Shown here: positions 44,738 through 53,698 of the stretch, piece by piece
How the letters are laid out: every line of letters starts with the position of its first letter
Position numbering within the stretch: the stretch's first letter is position 1
Assembly (NCBI RefSeq): GCF_002020355.1
Contig: NZ_MPZV01000002.1
Location: 558,001 to 622,000 of the forward strand
Direction of reading: 5' to 3'
Origin: Thioclava sediminum
GTDB taxonomy: Bacteria > Pseudomonadota > Alphaproteobacteria > Rhodobacterales > Rhodobacteraceae
DNA: 64,000 bases
Made by a program: the position numbers and the translations under genes
The notes under the pieces: model-generated
Seen by the model: only the letters and a program-made list of their open reading frames with translations
Databases searched by the model: none
What the model was told of the DNA's origin: nothing

Positions 44738-45154
44738 ATGCTACCGCCGCCCACCCCATCTCTCGATGCGATCTTCGCCGCGCTCGCCGATCCGACCCGG
44801 CGGACGATCCTGACGATGCTGCTCGAAGACGACATGGCGGTGACCGACGTGGCCGAGCCCTTCGAGATGTCGCTCGCGGCCGTCTCCAAGCACCTCGCGA
44901 TCCTGACCAATGCCGGGCTGATCTCTCAGGAGAAACGCGGCCGGGTGAAATGGTGCAAGCTGGAGCCGCTCGCGATGTCCGCCGCCACGACATGGATCCA
45001 GGGGTTCGGTCAGTTCGAGCCGCTGGATTTCGACGCGTTCGAGAAATTCCTCGAAGCTGAACTGGCGCAGATCGAGATCGAACCGGAGGAGACCGGGCCG
45101 GTGGAAAATGGGCAAAGCGACGCGCCGCCCGGCAGCGCGCCGCAACACGATTAG
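44738..45154 (+). CDS. ArsR-family winged-helix regulator
   Basis: This 138-residue protein has the LDAIFAALADPTRRTILTML start and the recognition helix MSLAAVSKHLAILTNAGLI typical of the non-metal ArsR subgroup. It lacks the metal-site cysteines of ArsR/SmtB. The acidic, Pro/Gly-rich tail (about 108-138) is variable. This subgroup often sits next to an SRPBCC-domain gene; none is here. The ATG at 44738 follows AAGGAG; the frame upstream is not conserved. Its end overlaps the convergent SDR gene by four bases. Confidence 0.9.
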   Translation: MLPPPTPSLDAIFAALADPTRRTILTMLLEDDMAVTDVAEPFEMSLAAVSKHLAILTNAGLISQEKRGRVKWCKLEPLAMSAATTWIQGFGQFEPLDFDAFEKFLEAELAQIEIEPEETGPVENGQSDAPPGSAPQHD

Positions 45155-45900
45155 ATCGAGCCCGCCTCGACCATGTAGTTGTTCGCCGTGCACATCGCCG
45201 CATCGTCCGAGGCGAGGAACAGCACCATCCGCGCGACATATTCCGGCTGGATCAGATCGGGCAGGCATTGGTTGCGACGATGATCCTCCAGCGCCTCGGG
45301 CGTGGCCCAGAGCGTTTTCTGCCGATCCGTCATGATCCAGCCCGGCACGACCGTGTTGACCCGGATCCGATGCCCGCCCAATTCGCGTGCCATCGTGCGG
45401 GTCAGCCCGTGCACCGCCGCTTTCGCCGTCGCATAGGCCGGAAAGCCGCTGCCGGCCTCCCACCACGAATTCGAGCCCATATTGATAATCGATCCCGCCC
45501 CTTTCGAGATCATGTCCGGCGCAACCGTCTGGATCGCGAAGAACATGTGGCGCAGGTTCGTGTGCTGGCGCTCGTCCCAGTACTCGGCATCGATCTCGCG
45601 CCAGTCGTGACGGTCGTCGCGCGCGGCATTGTTCACCAGCACATCCGCCGGGCCAATTTTCTCGCGTAGCCGACCCAGCGCCTCTTTCATGGCGGCGATG
45701 TCGCGCAGGTCGCACAGCTCATACTCGACGCCGAACCGTTTCGCGATCGCCGCGCTCCCCTCGGTATCGCGGTCGAGAAACCCGACCTTCGCCCCTTGCG
45801 CGGCGAAGCCTTCGACGATCAGCGCCCCGATCCCCGAGGCGCCCCCGGTCACGATCACGGATTTGCCCTTCAGGCTTGGATAGTTCGCGAATTCCGGCAT
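45151..45900 (-). CDS. SDR-family oxidoreductase (sugar dehydrogenase-like)
   Basis: This 249-residue classical short-chain dehydrogenase has TGGASGIG for NAD(P) binding, NNAARDD, the catalytic Ser in MGSNSW and Tyr/Lys in YATAK. The pattern with PGWIMTDRQKTLW resembles sugar dehydrogenases such as galactose or xylose dehydrogenases. GAGGAGGAG precedes the ATG. It is a single gene with no sugar-uptake genes near, so the substrate is unresolved. Confidence 0.88.
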   Translation of the reverse strand: MPEFANYPSLKGKSVIVTGGASGIGALIVEGFAAQGAKVGFLDRDTEGSAAIAKRFGVEYELCDLRDIAAMKEALGRLREKIGPADVLVNNAARDDRHDWREIDAEYWDERQHTNLRHMFFAIQTVAPDMISKGAGSIINMGSNSWWEAGSGFPAYATAKAAVHGLTRTMARELGGHRIRVNTVVPGWIMTDRQKTLWATPEALEDHRRNQCLPDLIQPEYVARMVLFLASDDAAMCTANNYMVEAGSI

Positions 45901-46118
45901 CTGCTCCTCCTCTTTTCGCGGAGAGCATCGCGCCCGACGTCACGACTGTCCAGACGGCGGCGACAGGGCCTGCGTCACAAATCCTTCGCCCCGGCGTCAG
46001 CGGGCTGTCACAGCCCGAGGTATTATGACGCCCGAAGCCCCGAGCCGACAGCCTGCCGTCCGACGCGGCACCTCGCCCTCAGGGCCTTCGTCACATCAAG
46101 TCACTTTTGGGGGTATAA

Positions 46119-47180
46119 ATGCCACGCCTTTCCCGTTCGTTCACGCTGTCCGCAGCGCTCACCGCTGCCCTTCTCTCGACCGCGCTGGTGGCTCCGGCCC
46201 ATGCGCAATCCGCCTCCGATGCGGGCGTTCTGAAGGTCGCGCTCTGGGGCGACGAATTCTACAGCAAGGATCCCGAGGAGAAGGCGAACTGGATCGACCA
46301 GACCGTCGCCTCGATGAACGATCACAACCTCGACTTCACGATCTTCGCCGGCGACACCAAGAGCGGCAGCAGCGAATGCACCGATCAGGCGATCGGGGCG
46401 GACGTGAAGGCGATCTTCAACCGCCTCGACATGCCGACGCTCTACGCCCTCGGCGACAATGAATGGGTCGACTGCCACCGAACCAACAACGGCAGCTACG
46501 ACCCGGTCGAGCGGCTCTCTTACCTGCGCAAGACCTTCTTCGATGCCGCGAAGTCGCAGGGTTCGAACCCGATCGACGTCGAACGTCAGGGCGCCCCGGG
46601 CGAAGCCTACAGCGAGAACAGCCGTTTCGAGCGCAACAACGTGATGTTCGTCGCCCTCAACGTGCCGGGCAGCAACAACAACCTCGTCGTGACCGACAAG
46701 CAATGCACCAAGAAGTCCGACCGCACGCAGGCCGACTGCGATGCCGCGACCGCGGAATACGACGCCCGCAACCCGAAGAACGTGGAATGGCTCAAGGAGT
46801 CCTTCGCGAAGGCGCGCGAGAATAACGACGCGGGCATCCTGATCGACATCCAGGCCGACATCTTCTTCCCGTTCGAGCTGAGCGACGGCGGCTACGAAGA
46901 CGATTTCCTGCCGACCCTCGACGACAAGAACGGTTTCACCGATTTCTACAAGACCCTCGTCGAGGAGACCCACAACTTCGACGGTCAGGTCCTGCTGGTC
47001 CACGGTGACTCGCATTACTTCAAGGTCGACAAACCGATGCTCCAGTCCGATGGCCGCAGCACCGCGAATTTCACCCGCGTCGAGGTCTTCGGCAGCAGCG
47101 ACAACAGCTGGGTCGAGATGACGGTCGATCCGAAATCCGATGGCGTGTTCTCGTTCCAACCCGTGGTGCTGAAGCAGTAA
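46119..47180 (+). CDS. Exported calcineurin-like phosphoesterase-related protein
   Basis: This 353-residue protein has a Sec signal peptide (about 1-29) and parts of the metallophosphoesterase motif series: FAGD (76-79), LGDNE (111-115) and VHGDSHYF near 294. The first motif, normally DxH, reads GDEFY, and the last lacks the usual GHxH, so metal binding may be altered. It has several cysteines that could pair in the periplasm. GGGGG precedes the ATG. It may hydrolyse phosphoesters outside the cytosol; the substrate is unknown. Confidence 0.8.
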   Translation: MPRLSRSFTLSAALTAALLSTALVAPAHAQSASDAGVLKVALWGDEFYSKDPEEKANWIDQTVASMNDHNLDFTIFAGDTKSGSSECTDQAIGADVKAIFNRLDMPTLYALGDNEWVDCHRTNNGSYDPVERLSYLRKTFFDAAKSQGSNPIDVERQGAPGEAYSENSRFERNNVMFVALNVPGSNNNLVVTDKQCTKKSDRTQADCDAATAEYDARNPKNVEWLKESFAKARENNDAGILIDIQADIFFPFELSDGGYEDDFLPTLDDKNGFTDFYKTLVEETHNFDGQVLLVHGDSHYFKVDKPMLQSDGRSTANFTRVEVFGSSDNSWVEMTVDPKSDGVFSFQPVVLKQ

Positions 47181-47238
47181 GCCGCGCCTGTCGTGGGAGA
47201 TCGTCGGGTCTCCGGCAGCTCACACCAACCTTTAAGAT

Positions 47239-47265
47239 ACGGGCGGCGGTTCATCCGTCGCCCGT
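47239..47265 (+). terminator. Hairpin after the phosphoesterase-like gene
   Basis: An 11-bp stem with one G-T pair (47239-47249 with 47255-47265) encloses a five-base loop. There is no clear T-run. Confidence 0.5.
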
Positions 47266-47309
47266 GTTCCCATTAAAGCCTCAACGACGCGAAGCGTCGC
47301 ACCGCAACG

Positions 47310-47336
47310 AAAAAGGCCGCCCCCTATGGAGCGGCC
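47310..47336 (-). terminator. Terminator of trcR
   Basis: On the minus strand GGCCGC...GCGGCC forms a stem around a ten-base loop followed by TTTTT. It lies 24 bases after the trcR stop. Confidence 0.82.
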
Positions 47337-47360
47337 CTGAACTTTCGCGATGGCGACAAC

Positions 47361-48137
47361 TTACTTGCGGTTGTCGTCCTCATCCTCGTCGTCATCATCC
47401 TCGGGCAGGTTGAAGAAGCTGTCGGCGTCCGAGTAATCGGCGTTATCCGCGGCGTCGTCCTCTTCCTCGGTCTCCTGCTTGAGATCGGAAGAGGAGAAGT
47501 TCTCCAGACCGGCGATGCCGGAGGGCAGGCGCGGCTCGTCGGGCATGCCCAGCGACTGCTCGGTCGAGACCAGCTTGCGACGCTCGTCATCGCTCATCAC
47601 GCCTTCGGCAGCGGCTTTCTTCGCGGCCTTCTGCACTTCGATATCCAGTTCCGACTGGCGGCACAGACCCAGCGCGACCGGATCGATCGGGGTCATGTTC
47701 TGGATGTTCCAGTGCGTGCGCTCGCGGATCGACTGGATCGTGGGCTTGGTGGTGCCGACGAGACGCGCGATCTGCGCATCGGCCAGCTCCGGGTGGAATT
47801 TCACCAGCCACAGGATCGCGTTCGGACGGTCCTGACGCTTCGACAGCGGCGTGTAGCGCGGGCCGCGACGCTTGTCCTCGCCGACGGCAGCTTTGTTGAA
47901 CTTCAGCTTGAGCTTGTGCATCGGGTCTTTCTCGGCCTTATCGATCTCTTCTTGATCGAGCTGGCTCGAGGCGACCGGATCGAAGCCCTTCACGCCGGTT
48001 GCGACGTCACCATCGGCGATGCCCTGCACTTCCAACTCGTGCAGGCCACAGAAATCCGCGATCTGCTTGAAGCTGAGCGTCGTATTGTCCACCAGCCACA
48101 CGGCGGTGGCCTTTGCCATCAGGGGCTTGTTCGTCAT
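47361..48137 (-). CDS. trcR: DUF1013 cell-cycle transcriptional regulator TrcR
   Basis: This 258-residue protein matches the DUF1013 family, named TrcR in alphaproteobacteria. It has an N-terminal helix-turn-helix-like region (WLVDNTTLSFKQIADFCGLHELEV), a second one (HPELADAQIARLVGTTKPTIQSIRERTHW) and a strongly acidic C-terminal tail (about 220-258). The start at 48137 is chosen because AAGGATGG is properly spaced from it, while the ATG at 48146 abuts it. A DNA- or RNA-polymerase-related role is known for the family; its targets here are not. Confidence 0.92.
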   Translation of the reverse strand: MTNKPLMAKATAVWLVDNTTLSFKQIADFCGLHELEVQGIADGDVATGVKGFDPVASSQLDQEEIDKAEKDPMHKLKLKFNKAAVGEDKRRGPRYTPLSKRQDRPNAILWLVKFHPELADAQIARLVGTTKPTIQSIRERTHWNIQNMTPIDPVALGLCRQSELDIEVQKAAKKAAAEGVMSDDERRKLVSTEQSLGMPDEPRLPSGIAGLENFSSSDLKQETEEEDDAADNADYSDADSFFNLPEDDDDEDEDDNRK

Positions 48138-48269
48138 TGCAGCCATCCTTTACATATCTCTCCCGGGCCGAGAAATCGGCTGCGGCGCGGGAATTCCCTG
48201 CCGCGGTCCATTTCTGGAAGGGGAATTGCCGCCTCATATAGTCAATCGCGCGTCGGGAGAAAAGAGAAA

Positions 48270-48920
48270 ATGACTCGTTTGGGCCTTCTGGCCGCAGCCC
48301 TGCTTGCGCTTTCGACCGCCGCCCCGCCCGCCCATGCCGGAGGTGAGCGCGCGGGCGATTTCGACTATTACGTCCTCTCGCTCAGTTGGTCGCCCACCTG
48401 GTGCGCGCTGACGGGCGATGCGCGCAACTCGCCGCAATGCGATCCGAAGCACGATCATTCTTTCGTGCTGCACGGGCTTTGGCCGCAATACGAGCGCGGC
48501 TGGCCCAGCTTTTGCCGCACGCCGCATCGCGACCCCTCGCGCCAGCAGACCGCCGCGATGGAGGATCTGACCGGCGCGCCGGGGCTGGCTTGGTACGAAT
48601 GGAAGAAGCACGGGCGCTGCTCGGGCCTGTCAGCGACGGATTATTTCGCGCTGGAACGCGAAGCCTATGCGAGCATCGAAATCCCGGACGTGCTGGCGAA
48701 CCTCGACCGCGACGTGAAACTGCCCGCGAAGGTGGTCGAGCAGGCGTTTCTGGAGGCCAATCCCGGCCTCGATGCCGACGAGATCACCATCACCTGCAAG
48801 TCGGGCCGCATTCAGGAGGCTCGGATCTGCCTGACCAAGGACCTCGAGCCGCGCAAATGCGGCTCCGATACGATCCGCGATTGCAGCCTGTCGGATGCGC
48901 TGATGGAAAAGGTTCGCTGA
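48270..48920 (+). CDS. Exported RNase T2
   Basis: This 216-residue protein has a Sec signal (about 1-23) and both active-site segments of RNase T2: HGLWPQ with His68, and EWKKHGRC with Glu110 and His114. Cysteines at 45, 57, 82 and 117 suit disulfides. It would degrade RNA in the periplasm or outside the cell for nutrient recovery. GAGAAAAGAG precedes the ATG. It is divergent from trcR. Confidence 0.93.
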   Translation: MTRLGLLAAALLALSTAAPPAHAGGERAGDFDYYVLSLSWSPTWCALTGDARNSPQCDPKHDHSFVLHGLWPQYERGWPSFCRTPHRDPSRQQTAAMEDLTGAPGLAWYEWKKHGRCSGLSATDYFALEREAYASIEIPDVLANLDRDVKLPAKVVEQAFLEANPGLDADEITITCKSGRIQEARICLTKDLEPRKCGSDTIRDCSLSDALMEKVR

Positions 48921-48924
48921 GGGA

Positions 48925-49389
48925 TCAGTCCTCGAGCGGCGGCTGGCGATCTTCCAGCGTCGGCAGCTTGTGGCTCGCCGCGACGTCGTGACTATGGTCT
49001 TCCTCGGCCTTGCCCGCCGCGCAAATCCACGCCTTGGCCTGATCCAATTCACTCAAGCGGAACAGCTTGACCGTGCCGGGGATCATCGGCGCGAAGGCCT
49101 GCACGCCCCAGCGGATCCAGTCGACATCGCTGACCAGCGCCACCGCAGCGAAATCGCCCAGATGGGACAGGCCCAGCTTGGTGTCGTCCCATGCCGCTTT
49201 CGCGGTGTAGCCGTCGAATGCGTCGCCGATGATGTAGAGCAGCTTCACCTTGCCCTCGGCGGCGATCTTGGCCTCCACCGCCGGGATCAGATGCTGCTCG
49301 TAAGCCTCCGCGCCGATCGTGCCCTTGGCCTCGAATGCCAGCACATCGGCCGGATACCCATCCAGAAATTCAAAGCGTCCTTCGCTCAT
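48925..49389 (-). CDS. SpoIIAA-like (STAS/SEC14-fold) protein
   Basis: This 154-residue protein matches the SpoIIAA-like family: an N-terminal strand with VLAFEAKGTI, KLLYIIGDAFDGYTAKAAWDD in the middle and ALVSDVDWIRWGVQAFAPMIPG later. The fold resembles STAS domains; the role is unknown, perhaps lipid or ligand binding. The last 35 residues are His/Asp-rich and variable. GAGGGGAGG precedes the ATG. It is convergent with RNase T2, four bases apart. Confidence 0.85.
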   Translation of the reverse strand: MSEGRFEFLDGYPADVLAFEAKGTIGAEAYEQHLIPAVEAKIAAEGKVKLLYIIGDAFDGYTAKAAWDDTKLGLSHLGDFAAVALVSDVDWIRWGVQAFAPMIPGTVKLFRLSELDQAKAWICAAGKAEEDHSHDVAASHKLPTLEDRQPPLED

Positions 49390-49454
49390 GACCGCCTCCC
49401 CTCGTTGGTTCGCGCGCGCCGCAATGATACACCCGGCGCACGCGTGACGAAAGT

Positions 49455-50456
49455 TCAGCCGCCCGCAACTTCCAACACGATCTTGCCAATATGCTGGCTC
49501 GTCTCCATCCGCTCATGGGCTTTTGCGGCCTCGGCCAGCGAGAAGCTGCTGTCATGGATCACGCGCAGCTTGCCCGAATTGATCATCGGCCAGACATTGG
49601 CGCGCAACTGCCGCGCAATCTCGGCCTTGGCCGCATCCGATTGCGGGCGCAGCGTGGCCCCGGTGATCGTGAGACGCTTCACCATGACCTGCGCGAAGTT
49701 GATCTCGGCCTTGGGCCCGCCAAGGAAGGCGATGAAAACGAGGCGCGCATCATTGGCCATCGCCTTGATATTGCGCGCGATATAGTCGCCGCCCACCATG
49801 TCGAGCACGAGGTTCGCGCCGCCTTCGGCCTTCAGCACATCGACGAAATCGCCCGTCTTGTAGTTGATCGCCGTCGCGCCAAGCTCTTCGCAGACCGCGC
49901 ATTTCTCGGGGCTGCCCGCAGTGGTGAAGACCCGCGCGCCCAGCGCCGTCGCGATCTGGATCGCGGTCGTGCCGATCCCGGAAGAACCGCCATGCACTAG
50001 GAACCGCTCGCCCGCCTGCAAGCCGCCGCGCATCACCATGGTCGACCAGACGGTGAAGCAGGTCTCGGGCAGACAGGCCGCCGATTTCAGATCGAGCCCC
50101 GCAGGCACGGGCAGCGCATGTTCGGCCGGACAGGTCACATACTCGGCGTAACCGCCACCGGGCAGCAGCGCGCAGACCGCGTCGCCCACGTCCCAATCGG
50201 TGACGCCCGGCCCGATCGCCGCGACCCGGCCCGAGCATTCCAGCCCCGGCAGGTCCGACGCGCCCGGCGGCGGGTTGTAGGCGCCCGCGCGTTGCAGCGC
50301 ATCGGGGCGGTTCACCCCGGCATAGGCCACCTCGATCAAAATCTCCCCATGACCCGCGACCGGCACGGCACGGGTGACTTCCTTCAGAACCTCCGGCGCG
50401 CCATGTTCGGAAATCTCGACGCAGCGCATCTCGGTCGGCATCTCGACAGGTTTCAT
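49455..50456 (-). CDS. NAD(P)H quinone oxidoreductase (PIG3-type, MDR family)
   Basis: This 333-residue medium-chain reductase lacks structural zinc cysteines and has GLECSGRVAAIGPGV, the coenzyme motif VHGGSSGIGTTAIQIA and an NAD(P)-binding AGSPEKC segment, typical of the PIG3/QorA-like quinone oxidoreductases. It reduces quinones or enones with NADPH. The ATG at 50456 has GGGAGG eight bases upstream and overlaps the COQ9 stop codon by one base, so the two genes are coupled. Confidence 0.93.
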   Translation of the reverse strand: MKPVEMPTEMRCVEISEHGAPEVLKEVTRAVPVAGHGEILIEVAYAGVNRPDALQRAGAYNPPPGASDLPGLECSGRVAAIGPGVTDWDVGDAVCALLPGGGYAEYVTCPAEHALPVPAGLDLKSAACLPETCFTVWSTMVMRGGLQAGERFLVHGGSSGIGTTAIQIATALGARVFTTAGSPEKCAVCEELGATAINYKTGDFVDVLKAEGGANLVLDMVGGDYIARNIKAMANDARLVFIAFLGGPKAEINFAQVMVKRLTITGATLRPQSDAAKAEIARQLRANVWPMINSGKLRVIHDSSFSLAEAAKAHERMETSQHIGKIVLEVAGG

Positions 50457-51124
50457 CAATGCGCCTCCCGGCCCGGCATGTCGTCAGTGCCTTTCGGCGC
50501 ACGGATGCCGCCGAGAAGCTTCGGCAGGAAAGGCAGCTTCATCGCAGCGCCCTTTACCTTTTCGAACTGCATCACATCCTCGATGCGACGATCTAGGAAG
50601 GCCCAGGTGTCGCCCTTGCCCTCGCTCTCATCGCCCATCCAGTAGAGCACGGTCGAGCTGTAGACCCCCGAAAGCGTCATCCGCTTGGTGTACCAGTTGT
50701 AATCCTCGCTGACGTCGCCCAGCGCGCGCCAGATCTTGTCCGAGGTCTCCCAGATCAGCTTCGAGCCGGTCGTGGCATTCTGCGGCAGCGCGAAGATCGC
50801 AGCCCCACGGCGCACCAGCTCCGGATCGGCCTCTTCCAGGCGGAAGCGCACGGCGGTCGCGATCCGGTCGCGGAACTTCATCCCCGACAGATCGGCCTCC
50901 TCCAGACGCTTGAGCATTTCGGCATCGCCCTCGCGGTGATAGGCCACCGCCAGATCGACGGCGCCGCGCGGACACACGACCCGCGCCAGCCCCGGATCGA
51001 GCCCCAGATCGGAGACCGCGAGCTTGAAGGCAGGCTCGGACCAACCGTCGAAAGGCACATGCAGCTTGATCGCCGCCAACAGCTCGGATCGCGTGCGGTC
51101 CATATCGAGATGGTCGTTTTTCAT
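50456..51124 (-). CDS. COQ9-family ubiquinone biosynthesis protein
   Basis: This 222-residue protein belongs to the COQ9/rpsU-divergently transcribed family; SGVYSSTVLYWMGDES and WAFLDRRIEDVMQFEK are its marks. In mitochondria COQ9 binds lipid and supports the COQ7 hydroxylase. The ATG at 51124 follows AGAGGAAA. It is divergent from rpsU, the arrangement that gave the family its early name, and upstream of a quinone reductase. Confidence 0.94.
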   Translation of the reverse strand: MKNDHLDMDRTRSELLAAIKLHVPFDGWSEPAFKLAVSDLGLDPGLARVVCPRGAVDLAVAYHREGDAEMLKRLEEADLSGMKFRDRIATAVRFRLEEADPELVRRGAAIFALPQNATTGSKLIWETSDKIWRALGDVSEDYNWYTKRMTLSGVYSSTVLYWMGDESEGKGDTWAFLDRRIEDVMQFEKVKGAAMKLPFLPKLLGGIRAPKGTDDMPGREAH

Positions 51125-51150
51125 CGCGTTTCCTCTCTCAGCTTTGGCGG

Positions 51151-51179
51151 TAGACAAACCGCCTTTTGGTGACTATATG
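51151..51179 (+). promoter_or_regulatory. Sigma-70-type promoter of rpsU
   Basis: TAGACA at 51151-51156 (five of six to TTGACA) and TATATG at 51174-51179 (four of six to TATAAT) are separated by exactly 17 bases. Transcription would start near 51186, giving a leader of about 46 bases. Confidence 0.6.
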
Positions 51180-51231
51180 GAGCGCTCCTGCAAGCAACTG
51201 CAACTCTAACTTAGGAAGGTGGTGACACCAC

Positions 51232-51438
51232 ATGCAGGTCAGCGTTCGCGACAACAACGTCGAACAGGCGCTCCGTGCTCTGAAGAAAAAGCTTCAGCGC
51301 GAGGGTGTGTTCCGCGAAATGAAGCTCAAGCAGCATTTCGAGAAACCCTCGGTCAAAAAAGCGCGCGAGAAAGCCGAAGCCGTCCGCCGTGCCCGTAAAC
51401 TGGCACGTAAGAAGGCTCAGCGCGAAGGCGCGCTCTAA
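51232..51438 (+). CDS. rpsU: 30S ribosomal protein S21
   Basis: This 68-residue basic protein matches S21 from start ([20 protein letters not shown]) to the Lys/Arg-rich C terminus. The leader has TAGGAAGGTGGTG, but the ATG is preceded by a small perfect hairpin (51219-51231, five base pairs) that overlaps this ribosome site, which may tune translation. It is divergent from COQ9 and has its own promoter and terminator. Confidence 0.97.
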   Translation: MQVSVRDNNVEQALRALKKKLQREGVFREMKLKQHFEKPSVKKAREKAEAVRRARKLARKKAQREGAL

Positions 51439-51499
51439 GCGCACCGCTCCGCGTCTGAAAAGGCGCCTGAAAATGCTGGCGGGCTTGCCCGCACCGATG

Positions 51500-51528
51500 A
51501 CCCCCGAGGCTTGGCCGCGGGGGTTTTT
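51500..51528 (+). terminator. Rho-independent terminator of rpsU
   Basis: ACCCCCG pairs with CGGGGGT around an inner GGC-TTG-GCC hairpin and is followed by TTTTT. Confidence 0.88.
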
Positions 51529-51644
51529 GGTTTCTGGAAGACACCTTCGCAAGAAAGCACGACCGCCGCCGCTTTGATCTTGCCTAAAGCGCCGCGCCCC
51601 CTACCCTAGCGCCAGCACTTCGTTCTGGCGGGAACCGCTTTCAC

Positions 51645-53093
51645 ATGTCCGATATCCGGCCAGTCCTGCATCTCTTCGGCCTGATCCTCACAGTCCTCGG
51701 GACGACCATGTTGGTCCCGGCAGCCATGGACTTCAGCGATCTCAATCCGAACTGGCAGGAATTCTTCGAGGCGGCGGTCGAGACCGCGCTGATCGGGATG
51801 GTTCTCTCGCTCGCGACCCGAACCAAAAGCGCGAACGGGCTCAACACGCGGCAAGCTTATCTGCTCACGGCGGCGATCTGGCTCGGCCTGCCGATCTTCG
51901 CAGCCCTGCCGTTCATCGAGGGCGCGCCGCACGCGACATGGACCAACGCCTATTTCGAGGCCGCCTCGGGCATCACCACCACCGGCTACACCGTCTTCGA
52001 ACATCTCGACACGTTGCCGCGCGGCGTGGTGCTGTGGCGCGGGATGCTGAACTGGTTCGGAGGGCTCGGGATCGCCTTCGTCGCGATGATCTTCCTGCCG
52101 GTGCTGCGCATCGGCGGCATGCGCTATTTCCAGGCCGAGGGCTTCGACACGCTGGGCAAGGTCATGCCCCGCGCCCATAACATCGCGCGCTCGCTGCTTT
52201 GGGTCTATGTCTCGCTGACGCTGGCCTGCGCGATCAGCTATGCCGCCGCGGGCATGAGCTCCTTCGACGCGATCTGCTACGCGATGGCGACGATCGCAAC
52301 GGGCGGCTTCGGCACGCATGACAACTCCTTCGCGAGCTTCTCGCCGGGTGCGCAATATGCCGGTGTCATCTTCATGCTGGGCTCGGCCCTGCCCTTCATC
52401 CGCTATGTCCAGCTTGGCCGCGGCGACCTGCGCCCGTTCTGGGACGACCCGCAAATCCACGCCTTCCTGCGCTGGTTCGCGCTCGCGCTCGCGGCGCTCC
52501 TGATCTGGCTCTACACCCACGCGCCCGACGGGATCGAACCCACCTTCCGCTCCGCCGCCTTCAACCTGTCCTCGATCATGACCGGCACCGGCTTCGGCAC
52601 CGCCAATGTCGCGAATTGGGGGAGCTTCGCGATGGTGCTGGCCTATTGGGTCGGGCTGATCGGCGGCTGCACCGGGTCCAGTTCAGGGGCTCTCTCGGTC
52701 TTTCGCTGGCAGGCGCTCGGCGCGGTGATCCGCGCCGCCGTGCGCCGGTTGCAAATGCCGCACCGCGTCCTGCAACCGCGCCTTGGCGACAAGCTGCTGG
52801 AGGAGGACGTGCTCTCCTCCCTGATCCTCTATTTCACCGGCTATATGCTGACGCTCGGCCTGATCTCGGTCGGGATCTCGATGACCGGGGCGGATTTCGT
52901 CTCGGCGCTCTTCGCGACATGGGGCGCACTCGGCAATATCGGCTATGGGGTCGGCCCACTGACCGATCGCACCGGCACGATGATCGATTTCAGCGACGCC
53001 GCGACCTGGCTGCTGACGCTCGCAATGCTGCTGGGCCGGATCGGGATGCTCGCGATCCTCGTCGTGTTCCTGCCGCGCTTCTGGCGCGCTTAA
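51645..53093 (+). CDS. trkH: Trk-type potassium uptake channel subunit
   Basis: This 482-residue membrane protein has the four selectivity-filter loops of the Trk family: TTTGYT, ATGGFG, TGTGFG and GNIGYG, each between pairs of membrane helices. It imports K+ with the cytosolic partner TrkA, which is not in this window. The ribosome site is weak. Its end overlaps the convergent Lrp gene by four bases. Confidence 0.93.
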   Translation: MSDIRPVLHLFGLILTVLGTTMLVPAAMDFSDLNPNWQEFFEAAVETALIGMVLSLATRTKSANGLNTRQAYLLTAAIWLGLPIFAALPFIEGAPHATWTNAYFEAASGITTTGYTVFEHLDTLPRGVVLWRGMLNWFGGLGIAFVAMIFLPVLRIGGMRYFQAEGFDTLGKVMPRAHNIARSLLWVYVSLTLACAISYAAAGMSSFDAICYAMATIATGGFGTHDNSFASFSPGAQYAGVIFMLGSALPFIRYVQLGRGDLRPFWDDPQIHAFLRWFALALAALLIWLYTHAPDGIEPTFRSAAFNLSSIMTGTGFGTANVANWGSFAMVLAYWVGLIGGCTGSSSGALSVFRWQALGAVIRAAVRRLQMPHRVLQPRLGDKLLEEDVLSSLILYFTGYMLTLGLISVGISMTGADFVSALFATWGALGNIGYGVGPLTDRTGTMIDFSDAATWLLTLAMLLGRIGMLAILVVFLPRFWRA

Positions 53094-53554
53094 ACCGGCA
53101 TCGCCGTGGTCGAGACCACGCATTTGAGCGAAAAGCTCGACTGGATCTGCGCCACGCCCGGAATGTTGGCAAGTTTCGCCCGGTGCAGCCGCGCGAAATC
53201 CTCGGCATCGGCGGCCACCACTTTCAGCAGGTAATCCGCAGCCCCCGCCATCAGGTGACATTCGAGCACTTCCGGCACCTGCTTCACGCCCTTCTCGAAC
53301 GCGTCCAGAACCTCGTCCGCCTGACTCGACAGCTTGATCTCGACATAGACCGTCGTGGTCCGCCCCAGCTTGCGCGGGTTCAGCAGGGCGACGTACTCGC
53401 GGATATAGCCCTCCTCCTCCAGCCGCTGCACCCGACGGTGGCAGGCCGAGGCCGACAGGTTCACCCGCTCGCTCAGCTCGGCATTGGAGATTCGCCCCTG
53501 CCGCTGCAAAACCTCCAGCAGCCGACGATCCGTCGCGTCCAGCTTGTCGCTCAT
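53090..53554 (-). CDS. Lrp/AsnC-family regulator, probable AldR
   Basis: This 154-residue regulator has the N-terminal helix-turn-helix (LDATDRRLLEVLQRQGRISNAELSERVNLSASACHRRV region, about 5-45) and a C-terminal RAM ligand domain with GAADYLLKV. It is divergent from alanine dehydrogenase, a classic arrangement where the Lrp protein senses alanine and activates ald. AGGA lies seven bases before the ATG. A possible site is GCAA-N5-TTGC at 53628-53640. Confidence 0.93.
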   Translation of the reverse strand: MSDKLDATDRRLLEVLQRQGRISNAELSERVNLSASACHRRVQRLEEEGYIREYVALLNPRKLGRTTTVYVEIKLSSQADEVLDAFEKGVKQVPEVLECHLMAGAADYLLKVVAADAEDFARLHRAKLANIPGVAQIQSSFSLKCVVSTTAMPV

Positions 53555-53698
53555 GCAATATCCTGCCGATCTTTGCGCATTTCATCGAAGATACGAGCGA
53601 CCCACCCCATCCACAACCGGCAAATTGGCAAAGCACTTGCTTGTGACGGAGCGCATACTGGGAGCAGGACGTTTCCATTTTTTGGAGGAGGACACGCG

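Noticed and set aside
46086-46104. Pho box upstream of the phosphoesterase-like gene
   Set aside because: Two GTCAC words are spaced ten bases apart instead of eleven and the rest of the PhoB consensus does not match.
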